From Planktothrix sp. PCC 11201 (GTDB lineage Bacteria; Cyanobacteriota; Cyanobacteriia; Cyanobacteriales; Microcoleaceae), in contig NZ_LT797703.1 in NCBI RefSeq assembly GCF_900009135.1, positions 152,543-216,542 on the forward strand: a stretch of DNA of 64,000 bases. Direction: 5' to 3'. Positions 36,682 through 44,819 of the stretch are shown here, piece after piece. The translations under genes were made by a program, and so were the position numbers. Position 1 is the stretch's first letter, and each line of letters opens with the position of its first letter. Below the pieces are notes generated by a model, which was given only the letters and a program-made list of their open reading frames with translations, was not told where the DNA came from and did not search any database.

Positions 36682-37350
36682 TTAGAGGGGGCCAGAAATC
36701 CCTTGCTTCCGAATCATCAAGAAGTGGGCTAACATAAAGACGGCAATCAGCCAAGGTAGGACAAAGGTATGTAAGCTGTAGAAACGGCTAAGAGTACCTT
36801 GACCCACGGCTGTACCACCCCGCATCAGTTCCACAATAGTTGAACCGACAACGGGAATCGCTTCAGGAACCCCAGATACAATTTTCACCGCCCAGTAACC
36901 AACCTGATCCCAAGGCAGAGAATAACCAGTTACCCCAAAGGAAACTGTGATTACGCCTAAAATCACACCCGTGATCCAGGTTAATTCCCGGGGCTTTTTG
37001 AAACCGCCGGTGAGATAAACGCGGAAAACGTGCAGGATCATCATTAACACCATCATGCTGGCAGACCAGCGATGGATGGAGCGAATTAACCAACCAAAGC
37101 TCACATCCGTCATAATGTATTGAACGGAAGTGAAGGCTTCTGTGACGGTCGGTCTGTAATAAAACGTCATCGCAAATCCAGTGGCAAACTGGATTAAAAA
37201 GCAAACTAAAGTAACTCCACCCAAGCAATAAAAGATGTTGACATGAGGGGGTACATACTTACTCGAAATGTCATCATCCAGTGCTTGGATATCCAGCCGT
37301 TCATCAAACCACTTGAAAGTCTGAGATTCTTTGATTCCCTTAGAAAACAT
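36682..37350 (-). CDS. petB: Cytochrome b6
   Basis: A 222-residue protein of normal length. [20 protein letters not shown] includes the cysteine that binds heme c-n. Heme-binding histidines lie in [21 protein letters not shown] (helix B) and [11 protein letters not shown]...[10 protein letters not shown] (helix D). [13 protein letters not shown] is a Qo-side segment. It is the core redox subunit of the thylakoid b6f complex, in an operon with petD. A deleted insertion element ends only about 53 bp upstream of the start, so the promoter may lie in or near the element. Confidence 0.97.
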   Translation of the reverse strand: MFSKGIKESQTFKWFDERLDIQALDDDISSKYVPPHVNIFYCLGGVTLVCFLIQFATGFAMTFYYRPTVTEAFTSVQYIMTDVSFGWLIRSIHRWSASMMVLMMILHVFRVYLTGGFKKPRELTWITGVILGVITVSFGVTGYSLPWDQVGYWAVKIVSGVPEAIPVVGSTIVELMRGGTAVGQGTLSRFYSLHTFVLPWLIAVFMLAHFLMIRKQGISGPL

Positions 37351-37403
37351 GAAGCTAGAATTCCTAAAAATAAATGGCTGCCTATTATTATTGCTTTAAG
37401 ACA

Positions 37404-37772
37404 TCTTGACATCCTCACCGCCGTAAAACGGACGATGATTCCTAAACTTCACAATTCAGGTTTCTGCTTCTTAGCAACTGCCTCTACCCACAAGGAGTTT
37501 TCTGGTCTTATGTTCGCTCCACAGACTATCCCCGCAAGCCCTGCGGTTCTTATATGTCGAAGTCTCAAAAAGAGAATTCTGAAGTTTGTGTTGATTCTAG
37601 GGGTGGACTGCCCATTGCCCTATCCTCATTTTCCCGGTCTACCGATTTTTCTGCGCCGCCAGTACAACTGGGCTTCGCTCGTTAGGCTGTCTGAATCCAT
37701 CGTCACGGGTGGGCCAGTGACCATCTACAATTCTAACACAAAGCCGTCGTAGAACGACGGGGTTTCTACCCA
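37404..37772 (-). mobile_element. Internally deleted IS200/IS605-family (tnpB-type) element 1
   Basis: Read on the minus strand, the left end has the hairpin CCGTCGT/ACGACGG (37744-37760), followed by TTGTGTTAGAATTG. The interior is short and broken. The right end encodes the TnpB C-terminus and finishes with a GGAATCATCGTCCGTTTTAC hairpin and GATGTCAAGA. This arrangement is typical of cyanobacterial tnpB-only elements. No transposase remains, so it could move only if helped in trans. Confidence 0.7.
37449..37550 (-). pseudogene. tnpB C-terminal fragment, element 1
   Basis: The frame RTAGLAGIVCGANIRPENSL, then WVEAVAKKQKPEL and stop, corresponds to the last 33 residues of TnpB (ACG..RP...A.KQE). 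It is 60-70% identical to the fragment in element 2. Confidence 0.7.
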
Positions 37773-37829
37773 TTTTTTCGTTGACATCCACCCCGCGCTG
37801 AAGCGACGGGGATTCCTAAGACTCACGAC

Positions 37830-37990
37830 TTAGGTTTCTGTTTCTTCCCATTGCTGGGGTTTCGCAACTGCCTCTACCCTCAAGGAGTTTTTTGGTCTTA
37901 TGTTCGCTCCACAGACTTTAGGCTTATGCCTTTCCGCAAGCCCTGCGGTATTCAAAAATTTTTTTTTGCTGAAAACTTGGTTATTGCTCT
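37830..37990 (-). pseudogene. tnpB C-terminal fragment, element 2
   Basis: The frame runs through NTAGLAERHKPKVCGANIRP, then KNSLRVEAVAKPQQWEETET and TAA (37830-37832), the TnpB C-terminus. Upstream it reads across an A9T5 tract to the intron junction, with no start codon and no catalytic part. Confidence 0.65.
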
Positions 37991-38031
37991 GTTAGAGTCG
38001 ATTAGGGAGTTACCCCCTAACCTCTCCTTCA

Positions 38032-38065
38032 GAACCGTGCATGAAACTTTCGCTTCACACGGCTC
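38032..38065 (-). ncRNA. Group II intron domain V
   Basis: A 34-nt hairpin on the minus strand: GAGCCGTGTGAAGC, GAAA tetraloop, then GTTTCATGCACGGTTC. Pairing and loop match the catalytic core of bacterial group II introns. Confidence 0.9.
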
Positions 38066-38122
38066 CTTGATAATACCACCTTTGTTATAGGTACGATTCA
38101 AAACGGGTTATTTTCATAATTC

Positions 38123-39871
38123 TCAACTATTGGTAATTGTATTACTTTTAGTTAAAGAACCATCGTTTGCCGTTTTTGTGTCGTGACAATGTTTGTGTAG
38201 AAGTTGCCAGTTCTCATAAGTGTCTTTTCCACCTAATGTTGTTGGTTTAATATGGTCAATTTCTACCTTGTCTGTACTTGTAAAATACAAACCACAGTGA
38301 AGACAAATACCCTTTTGTTTCTTGATAAGTGTTGCCACTCTTTTGGGAGTTTCTGGATATTCGCCTCGTCGTTTACTCCAGTAAATCCAGTTACCATCAA
38401 ACGGACTAGCTTCACTTTTAACTTTAATATGCCTTACGATTGGCGTATCAGTATGAGCGATTAATTTTAATCCGTTTTCTGTACTAAAACACCAATTCCT
38501 GTCATTTACTGTTCGCCAGTATTTGTCTTTATTGATGTTCCCTTTTCCCCTCGTTCTTGCCCACGCTCTTAACTTATCATAGGTTAGATTGTCAACTTTC
38601 GAGAAAGTTTCTTTACTAACCACTGTTGAGTAATAGTTTGACCAACCTCTAATAATTGGATTCAGCTTGCTAATTAAAGCAGCTTGTGGGGAGGTCTTGT
38701 GGGTGTCTATTACTTCAGCTATTTTTACAAGATGAGCTTTAATTTTAGCTTTTGAGGGTGTGATTAATGTTGTAAAACCTAGCGGTGTTCCATTCGTTTT
38801 TTTTGAACTTCGGTAGTTACCTATTTTATGTTGTTGAACATGGAACCCTAAGAACTCAAACCCAACATTTCCCTCAATTTCATTGAGGGTGTGGGTTAAT
38901 TTTGTTTTACTTGGTTTTAACTCCAATCCCATATCACTCAACCAGTCAGCAATTATCTCTTGACATTTTTTGACAACTTTTATATCCTCATGGATTATTA
39001 CAAAGTCGTCAGCATATCGGATTAAACTAAGGGCTTGACGATTTATCGTTTTTGCCCCTTTTAGAGTTTCGGCGTATTGCTTAACTCTTTCTTCCATACC
39101 ATGTAAGGCAATATTCGCAAGTAGAGGTGAAATGACCCACGGTGGTGTACCATCATTGGTAGGAAAAAGTTCTTTTCCGTCCATGTACCCTGCTTTGAGC
39201 CACGTTTTCAGTAGATGGCTTAATGTAGGGTATGTGTGTATTTTGGAGAGTAACGCTTTGTGGTCAATGCGGTCAAAGCATTTAGCAATGTCAGCATCTA
39301 ATATATATTTTTCTTTCTGCTTAATGCTGCTAAATATTGCTCCGATTGCATCGTGACAGGAACGTCCTGGTCTAAAACCATAACTGTTTGGCTCGAATTT
39401 AGCCTCCCATTCTGGCTCTAACGCTAGTTTGACTAACGCTTGCAATGCGCGGTCATTAATTGTGGGTATTCCTAATGGACGGGTTTCGGTTGTACCAGGT
39501 TTAGGTATTTCAACTCTACGAGTTGGTTTAACTTTATTGGTTAACTTTAATCGTCCTACAAGGTTTATACGTTGCTTTGGGGTCAGAGATTTAATTCCAT
39601 CCACACCTGCCGTATTTTTACCTTGGTTATCTTGTGTTACCCTGCGAACCGCTATACATTTTGCTGACCAAGACCTAATCAGGGTCTTCTGAAGTTTACG
39701 AACTGCTTTAACATCGCCTCGTTCACTCGCTTGAAATATTCGCTTTTGCAACTTAAAAGTTACCTTTTCTAGCTTGCGCCAATTAAGGTCTTTCCACTCC
39801 ACCGTCAGATTGTTCTGCGTTTTAGATATATTCATTGCTACTTGTTCTATTTCTTTGGAATTACCGAGCAT
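38123..39871 (-). CDS. ltrA: Group II intron reverse transcriptase/maturase with HNH domain
   Basis: A 582-residue LtrA-type protein. The RT domain is at about 85-370 (IPTINDRALQALVKLALEPE, NSYGFRPGRSCHDAI, catalytic YADD in SLIRYADDFVII). The maturase X domain is near 385-470 (KLNPIIRGWSNYYSTV). The HNH endonuclease lies at the C-terminus (CLHCG...EIDHIKPTTLGGKDTYENW...HKHCHD). RT motif 4, normally GTPQGGVISPLL, reads GTPPWVISPLL (near 39130-39150), so the invariant PQG is lost and reverse transcription may be impaired. An alternative start is Met13 (MNISKTQNNLTVEW). It promotes splicing and mobility of its own intron. Confidence 0.9.
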   Translation of the reverse strand: MLGNSKEIEQVAMNISKTQNNLTVEWKDLNWRKLEKVTFKLQKRIFQASERGDVKAVRKLQKTLIRSWSAKCIAVRRVTQDNQGKNTAGVDGIKSLTPKQRINLVGRLKLTNKVKPTRRVEIPKPGTTETRPLGIPTINDRALQALVKLALEPEWEAKFEPNSYGFRPGRSCHDAIGAIFSSIKQKEKYILDADIAKCFDRIDHKALLSKIHTYPTLSHLLKTWLKAGYMDGKELFPTNDGTPPWVISPLLANIALHGMEERVKQYAETLKGAKTINRQALSLIRYADDFVIIHEDIKVVKKCQEIIADWLSDMGLELKPSKTKLTHTLNEIEGNVGFEFLGFHVQQHKIGNYRSSKKTNGTPLGFTTLITPSKAKIKAHLVKIAEVIDTHKTSPQAALISKLNPIIRGWSNYYSTVVSKETFSKVDNLTYDKLRAWARTRGKGNINKDKYWRTVNDRNWCFSTENGLKLIAHTDTPIVRHIKVKSEASPFDGNWIYWSKRRGEYPETPKRVATLIKKQKGICLHCGLYFTSTDKVEIDHIKPTTLGGKDTYENWQLLHKHCHDTKTANDGSLTKSNTITNS

Positions 39872-40433
39872 CTGTCAGCATATCCCTTGCATTACCAAGG
39901 GCATTCGCTTTTGATACCATCCCTCCCCTATATATCATTCGTTAGCTACTTACTGGTTTTCGACCTTTTCCAGAGATATATAGGGGTTACTTCGTTCCGA
40001 TTACACATTGGTTTGAAATCTTTAGCGTGATGCTATCCACCGGGTTTCTTAGGCGGTGCTTATAAGTCAGAAGTTGAACTGCTTATGCCCGCGTCCCTTG
40101 CCTTTTGGCTTGGTGTTAATCAAGTTTTTATATTGATTTTAGCCATTACACCATCAATTCTAACGATGGTTCAAACACATCTTTGCTTATGCTACGCATG
40201 GACTTCTTGCTTGGTAGTTACCAAATTTGGCTTCCAGTAGTTCTACCTTTTAACCCCGCTTTAATCTGATGGTTGCTATCCAAGCAAACTAGGGGTTATG
40301 CTTTCACCTCAGCACTTGAGGGATGGGACTTAATTCACGGAATTTCACCCATAAATGTAATCAGTTATCACCAGTGTTCTGGGTTAACCGTCCCATAAGT
40401 CTTTCAACTTATTTTAGGTTAAACGAATCGCAC
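39872..40433 (-). other. Intron 5' ribozyme region (domains I to III and start of IV)
   Basis: About 560 bp without a gene, between the intron 5' end (GTGCG) and the RT start codon. The length and position fit domains I-III; individual helices were not resolved by eye. Confidence 0.65.
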
Positions 40434-40680
40434 CAACTCCCTAACTATACAATATTGCTACATCCATATAAAGCCGTCCTAGATGGTTACTGAGCCTGTC
40501 GAAGTAAGGACGGGGTTTTAGACCCAATTTTCCGATAACTTCAACTCAATTTTCACAAAACTCGGCAATCAACCTGTCCGGGATAGAATCCCCCAGGGCT
40601 GAGGCTAAAAATCAAGCCAAGAAGGGTCTTAAACCCGTTGATTCCTAAACCCAATCTGCAAGCATCGTTAAATTACCACC

Positions 40681-41916
40681 ATGCAAAAGCGAGTTTTTCC
40701 CATAGCATTTCTAATCATTCTGCAAGTTAGCTTAATCTGGATCACTTGGACAAATCCGGTTCTGGCCTTGACCGAAGATCAAAAAATCTTGAGTGAAAGT
40801 TGGCGAATTATTAATCGCGCTTATGTGGATGAAAGTTTCAACCATCAAAACTGGTGGTCTATCCGCGAGAAACTAGTCCGACAACCCTTCAAAAACCGCG
40901 AGGAGACCTATGATGCCATTGAGAAGATGTTAGCCACCTTGGATGACCCGTTTACCCGGTTATTACGACCAGATCAATATCGCAGTTTACAGGTGAGTAC
41001 CTCCGGGGAATTGATGGGGGTGGGATTACAAATCTCCCAGGACGGGGAAACGGGAAATTTGACCGTCATTGCCCCCATTGATGGTTCTCCCGCAGAAGCC
41101 GCGGGTATTCAACCCCAGGATCGGATTTTGAAAATTGATGGCTTTGCAACCTCTGAGTTAACTCTGGATGAAGCGGCGGCTCGGATGCGGGGGCCCAGGG
41201 GCAGTCAAGTGACTTTAACTGTATTACGCCCTGATGACAAAACCCCGAAAAATATTATTTTAGTTCGCGATCGCATTGCCCTCAACCCCGTCATTACCGA
41301 ACTCCGTTCTGATTTGGGAAATACTCCATTAGGTTATATTCGTTTAAGTCAATTTAGTGCCAATGCCACCGAAGAAGTAGCCCAAGGGATTCAATCTTTA
41401 GAAAAAAAAGGGGCAAAAGCCTATATTTTGGATCTCAGAAATAATCCGGGGGGATTATTACAATCGGGCATAGAAATAGCCCGGCTTTGGTTAGATGAAG
41501 GAACGATTGTTTATACCGTCAATCGTCAAGGGTTACTGGGAAGTTTTGAAGCGGTGGGTTCGGCTTTAACTCAAGCTCCTTTAGTGGTATTAGTGAACCC
41601 AGGAACTGCCAGTGCCAGTGAAATTTTAGCCGGGGCTTTACATGACAATCATCGAGCAATTTTAGTAGGGGAAAAAACCTTTGGAAAGGGGTTAATTCAA
41701 TCCTTATTTGATTTATCCGATGGTTCGGGATTAGCAGTGACGGTGGCTAAGTATGAAACGCCTAATCATACTGATATTAACAAATTAGGAATTATGCCCG
41801 ATCGGGTAATTCCTTCGGAGCCCTTACTTAGAAGTCAAGTCGCAACGGAAGCCGATCACCAATATCAAGCGGCTTTGGAATTGCTATCTTCTCAATTTGT
41901 GGTGGCTCAGAAATAA
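40681..41916 (+). CDS. ctpA: C-terminal processing peptidase (S41), CtpA-type
   Basis: A 411-residue protein. The signal peptide MQKRVFPIAFLIILQVSLIW ends at about VLA-LTED, so it is sent to the thylakoid lumen or periplasm. The PDZ domain is at about 105-185 (GVGLQISQDGETGNLTVIAP). The serine-lysine protease core has Ser in NPGTASASEILAGAL and Lys in VGEKTFGKGLIQ. CtpA removes the D1 C-terminal extension so the oxygen-evolving cluster can assemble. I recall ctpA being next to, and divergent from, petBD in other cyanobacteria; here the IS/intron block (37404-40526) separates them. Two or three Ctp paralogues occur per genome, so the A assignment rests mostly on context. Confidence 0.85.
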   Translation: MQKRVFPIAFLIILQVSLIWITWTNPVLALTEDQKILSESWRIINRAYVDESFNHQNWWSIREKLVRQPFKNREETYDAIEKMLATLDDPFTRLLRPDQYRSLQVSTSGELMGVGLQISQDGETGNLTVIAPIDGSPAEAAGIQPQDRILKIDGFATSELTLDEAAARMRGPRGSQVTLTVLRPDDKTPKNIILVRDRIALNPVITELRSDLGNTPLGYIRLSQFSANATEEVAQGIQSLEKKGAKAYILDLRNNPGGLLQSGIEIARLWLDEGTIVYTVNRQGLLGSFEAVGSALTQAPLVVLVNPGTASASEILAGALHDNHRAILVGEKTFGKGLIQSLFDLSDGSGLAVTVAKYETPNHTDINKLGIMPDRVIPSEPLLRSQVATEADHQYQAALELLSSQFVVAQK

Positions 41917-41919
41917 TGG

Positions 41920-41944
41920 GGAATAGGGAATAGGGAATAGGGAA
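41920..41944. repeat. Heptameric tandem repeat (GGGAATA)n
   Basis: Three to four units directly after the ctpA stop codon. The same unit occurs at 44076-44113 and 58807-58868. Confidence 0.85.
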
Positions 41945-41964
41945 TGATTTTTGGACTGATGACT

Positions 41965-42026
41965 GGTACGGGCGGGTTCTTTTAGATCTTTGTTAATCAC
42001 TTAAATCTTAATGAACCCGCCCCTAC
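41965..42026 (-). repeat. Dispersed palindromic element, copy C (62 nt, inverted)
   Basis: On the minus strand it reads GTAGGGGCGGGTTCATTAAG to CTAAAAGAACCCGCCCGTACC and shares the TTAACAAAGATCT core with copy B. It is flanked by ACTGAT heptamers on both sides. Confidence 0.8.
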
Positions 42027-42060
42027 AACTGATGACTGATGACTGATAACTGATAACTGA
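42027..42060. repeat. Heptameric tandem repeat (ACTGATG/ACTGATA)n
   Basis: Five units immediately upstream of the FAD oxidoreductase gene, adjacent to dispersed element copy C. Confidence 0.85.
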
Positions 42061-42067
42061 TTTTTGT

Positions 42068-43483
42068 ATGTTGGATTATGATTTGGTGATTTTAGGAGGG
42101 AGTTTAACGGGACGCTATGCTGCCTTATTGGGGAGTCAAATGCAGGGGCGAATTGCTTTAGTCGAACCGGAAAAAACGGGGTATTACGGGTTGTTTTCCA
42201 GGGTTTTATCTCTCCCGAAACTTGATCCTATATCGGTGTGGGACGGGTCGAATATTAACAGAAAACCGATCAAACCTGGGGTAGATTGGGTGAAAAACAA
42301 TTGCGAGGAAATTTATTCCCATCAACGGTTAGGGGCTGGGGGTGTGGATGTAATTGTGGGTGAGGGTGAATTTATCAAATCTCCCCGTTTGGGATTTAAA
42401 GTTAATAATCGGATATTGCGATCGCGCAACTATTTATTAGCCCCCGCTTCTATCCCTAAAATTCCCACCATTGAAGGGTTATTATCCACAGGATTTCTGA
42501 CCTCAGAAACCCTAGATTTGTTTTTAGAAAAATTGCCAACTTTATCAGAAACAATACCCCAAAGATTGGCAATTATTGGAGGTGATCCCAAAGCCATTGA
42601 ATTAGCCCAATATTTCGCTCGTTTAGGTTTAGAAGTGATCCTAATTACCTCAGCGACTCAACTTTTATCCCAAGCAGATCCCGAGGCGGTGCAGTTGATT
42701 CAAGGTCAATTAGAAGCCGAAGGAGTCAAGATTTTAACCCAAACTCCAATTATTCAGGTTAAAAAAATTGCTGATAAAAAATGGATTCAAGCGGGAAATA
42801 CGGCTTTAGAAGTGGATGAAATTTTAGTAAGTTGCGGTTCTCAAACTGATATAGAATCTTGGAATTTAAGCAGGGTCGGGGTTGAGTTTAAAGGGAATAA
42901 TTTATGGGTGAATCAAAAATTACAAACCACTAATCCTAGAATTTATGGATGTGGACAGATTTTAGGGGGATATCCCTTTGAACACATCGGCCAATATGAA
43001 GCACAAATTGCCCTGAAAAATGCCCTATACTGGCCGAGGTTTCGGGTTGATTATCAAGGCATTCCTTGGGCTATTTTTTCCGATCCTAAATTGGCACAGG
43101 TGGGGTTAACAGAAACCCAGGCGAAACGACGGTATGGAACTCAAGTGATTGTATCGCGACAATCCCTAAACCTGATCGCCCAGGCGCAAATTGCGGGGGA
43201 AATCACGGGATTTTGTAAACTCGTGGGTCTAGCCGATGGTAAACTTTTAGGGGCTACGGTGGTCGGTTCCCAGGGGAGTGAGTTGATTAATACCCTAGCT
43301 TTGGCAATTCGTCAAGGGGTAAACCTGAAAACCTTAGCTGAATTTCCCCCGATTTTTCCCAGCTTTTCCGAGGTTTATCATCAAAGTGCGATCGCCTGGA
43401 CACATCAACGCCGTTGTCAAAATAGGGTATTATTTGATTGGACAGAAAATCTATTTCATTGGCGACGATATTGGGGAAATTAA
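42068..43483 (+). CDS. FAD/NAD-dependent oxidoreductase related to dihydrolipoamide dehydrogenase, without redox cysteines
   Basis: A 471-residue protein with the two-dinucleotide-binding fold. The FAD site is at the start (YDLVILGGSLTGRYAALLG), the NAD site near 168-190 (LAIIGGDPKAIELAQYFARL), the second FAD site in NPRIYGCGQILGGYPFEHIG, and a dimerisation domain follows (LAQVGLTETQAKRRYG, FPSFSEVYHQSAIAW). Where the family has the GGTCxNxxCxPSK disulfide, this protein reads TGYYGLFSRVLSLPK, with no cysteine, so it cannot be a classical disulfide reductase. Cyanobacterial relatives are annotated as mercuric-reductase-like. It may be a flavin oxidoreductase with another acceptor. It is monocistronic. 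Confidence 0.82.
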   Translation: MLDYDLVILGGSLTGRYAALLGSQMQGRIALVEPEKTGYYGLFSRVLSLPKLDPISVWDGSNINRKPIKPGVDWVKNNCEEIYSHQRLGAGGVDVIVGEGEFIKSPRLGFKVNNRILRSRNYLLAPASIPKIPTIEGLLSTGFLTSETLDLFLEKLPTLSETIPQRLAIIGGDPKAIELAQYFARLGLEVILITSATQLLSQADPEAVQLIQGQLEAEGVKILTQTPIIQVKKIADKKWIQAGNTALEVDEILVSCGSQTDIESWNLSRVGVEFKGNNLWVNQKLQTTNPRIYGCGQILGGYPFEHIGQYEAQIALKNALYWPRFRVDYQGIPWAIFSDPKLAQVGLTETQAKRRYGTQVIVSRQSLNLIAQAQIAGEITGFCKLVGLADGKLLGATVVGSQGSELINTLALAIRQGVNLKTLAEFPPIFPSFSEVYHQSAIAWTHQRRCQNRVLFDWTENLFHWRRYWGN

Positions 43484-43488
43484 GAGGG

Positions 43489-43515
43489 AATAGGCAATGG
43501 GCAATGGGCAATGGG
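43489..43515. repeat. Heptameric tandem repeat (GGCAATG)n
   Basis: Three units of GGCAATG with one variant at each end, between the oxidoreductase and the pentapeptide-repeat gene. An in-frame ATG at 43497 lies inside it and is judged not to be the start. Confidence 0.85.
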
Positions 43516-43544
43516 AAGGATATAGGATCTTTAATAAACCAAAA

Positions 43545-44063
43545 ATGTCTAACATGAAAGTTCAAAAAATACAACCTTTTACCCGGGCAACGATTATCGG
43601 TTTTAGTCTTTTATTATTAACTATTACGGGTTGCCAAAAGCCTGCCGCTCAAGTTCAGTTAGGTCAAGATCAAGAATGTTTTGGATGTGATTTTAGTGGA
43701 AAAAGTTTGCAAGGGCAAAATTTAACCGGGGCTAAATTGAATAATTCTAATTTTAGTCAAGCGGATTTAAAAGGTGTGAATCTCAAGGGAGCATTTTTAG
43801 ATACTGTTGATTTTACCGGAGCTAATTTAACCGGAGCAGATTTAAGTGAAACTACTTTAAATCAAGCTAATTTAACAAATGCTAACCTGAGTCAAGCAAA
43901 TCTGACCGGGGCATTTATTCGAGGGGCTAAACTGAATAATGCTAAACTGAATGGAGCCACCTTTAAAGATGCGGATTTGAACTCAGCCGATTTAACGGGA
44001 GCAGACCAGAAAGGCGCTAATTTTCAAGGGGCAATTATGCCGGATGGTTCGATTCAGAAATAA
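43545..44063 (+). CDS. Pentapeptide-repeat lipoprotein
   Basis: About 172 residues. The signal is IIGFSLLLLTITG-C (lipobox TITGC), so the mature protein would be lipid-anchored outside the cytoplasmic membrane. From about residue 50 the sequence is A(D/N)Lxx repeats (LQGQNLTGAKLNNSNFSQAD, ANLTNANLSQANLTGAFIRG) forming a right-handed beta-helix. A short CFGCDF motif starts the repeat region. The ATG at 43545 (or 43554) is preferred because the longer form translates heptamer repeats. The function of such proteins is generally unknown. It sits 60 bp after the oxidoreductase. Confidence 0.8.
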   Translation: MSNMKVQKIQPFTRATIIGFSLLLLTITGCQKPAAQVQLGQDQECFGCDFSGKSLQGQNLTGAKLNNSNFSQADLKGVNLKGAFLDTVDFTGANLTGADLSETTLNQANLTNANLSQANLTGAFIRGAKLNNAKLNGATFKDADLNSADLTGADQKGANFQGAIMPDGSIQK

Positions 44064-44069
44064 TGTATA

Positions 44070-44113
44070 GAAGGGAACAGGGAATAGGGAATAGGGAATA
44101 GGGAATAGGCAAT
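44070..44113. repeat. Heptameric tandem repeat (GGGAATA)n
   Basis: Five to six units of GGGAATA with variants, between the pentapeptide-repeat and HAD genes. Confidence 0.85.
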
Positions 44114-44168
44114 AAATAGGATTGCTATAGCAGTCCTATTTAAGTTTTATACTCGATATAATATCATT

Positions 44169-44810
44169 ATGCTCAAAGCGATTTTATTTGATTTAGATGG
44201 AACTCTGGTTAATAGTGACCCATTACATTATCGGACTTGGGCAAAGGTTTTAGAAATTTATAAATTGACCATTGATCATCATTTTTATCAAACTCGGATT
44301 AGTGGCAGAACTAATGCGGAAATTGTGGGGGATTTATTTCCTGAATTTTCCGATGAAGATATCTTAAAGATGGTAGATTTAAAAGAATTAAAATTTCGAG
44401 AACTAGCTATTGATTTACAGCCCTTACCCGGGTTGATGGACTTTTTGGCTTGGGTAAATCAGCAAGAGTTTAAAACAGGTTTAGTCACGAACGCGCCTCG
44501 GGAAAATACAGATTTTATCCTAGAAATTCTAAAGTTATCAGATTATTTTGATAGTGTGGTTTTGTCCGATGAAATTGGCATCGGTAAACCCGATCCGACT
44601 CCCTATCAATATTGTTTAGAACAGTTAGATATTCTACCAGAAGAAGCGATCGCTTTTGAAGATTCTCCCTCTGGGATTCGTTCTGCCATTGCTGCGGGGA
44701 TTAAAACCATTGGGGTTGCTTCTACCCATGATCCTAATCGTTTAAAAGATTTGGGGGTAACATTTGTAATTGAGGATTTTACCCAGGTTGACCTACAAAT
44801 TATGGGCTAA
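44169..44810 (+). CDS. HAD-superfamily phosphatase (beta-phosphoglucomutase-like)
   Basis: A 213-residue HAD-IA hydrolase. Motif I FDLDGTLVNSDPLH (8-21) has the nucleophile Asp and acid/base Asp. Motif II is TGLVTNAPREN, the motif III lysine is in GIGKPDPTPY, and motif IV FEDSPSGIRSA binds Mg. The helical cap covers about 20-85. Such enzymes act on sugar phosphates or phosphoglycolate; the substrate is not determined. It is followed 9 bp later by the MscS gene. A decayed copy of its 3' end is found after MscS (46474-46547). Confidence 0.87.
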   Translation: MLKAILFDLDGTLVNSDPLHYRTWAKVLEIYKLTIDHHFYQTRISGRTNAEIVGDLFPEFSDEDILKMVDLKELKFRELAIDLQPLPGLMDFLAWVNQQEFKTGLVTNAPRENTDFILEILKLSDYFDSVVLSDEIGIGKPDPTPYQYCLEQLDILPEEAIAFEDSPSGIRSAIAAGIKTIGVASTHDPNRLKDLGVTFVIEDFTQVDLQIMG

Positions 44811-44819
44811 ATATCTGTT

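Larger units (their letters stand above)
37991..40433 (-). mobile_element. Group II intron (full length, 2443 nt) with reverse-transcriptase ORF
   Basis: On the minus strand the intron starts GTGCGATTCG at 40433, the conserved 5' end of bacterial group II introns. Domains I-III fill about 39880-40433, the ORF lies in domain IV, domain V is at 38032-38065, and domain VI with its hairpin (GGTTAGGGGGTAACTCCCTA) leads to a 3' end CGACTCTAAC at 37991. The exons are the two halves of deleted IS element 2. Boundaries are inferred from conserved ends. Confidence 0.82.
37779..40526 (-). mobile_element. Internally deleted IS200/IS605-family element 2, split by a group II intron
   Basis: The left end lies at about 40466-40526 (hairpin CCGTCCT 40474-40480 / AGGACGG 40507-40513) and the right end at 37779-37832 (GGAATCCCCGTCGCTTCAGC hairpin, then GATGTCAACG). 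Without the 2443-nt intron (37991-40433) the element is only about 300 nt, the same type of deletion derivative as element 1, which it nearly touches. The left-end hairpin loop holds an extra TACTTCGACAGGCTCAGTAA sequence, a known kind of interspersed repeat. Confidence 0.65.

Noticed and set aside
37243..37752. A 169-codon plus-strand frame over petB upstream DNA
   Set aside because: It is antisense to petB and to the deleted IS element; the minus strand explains the region better.
43497..43544. A longer N-terminus for the pentapeptide-repeat lipoprotein
   Set aside because: It begins inside the GGCAATG repeat and would place 16 non-signal residues before a lipoprotein signal.
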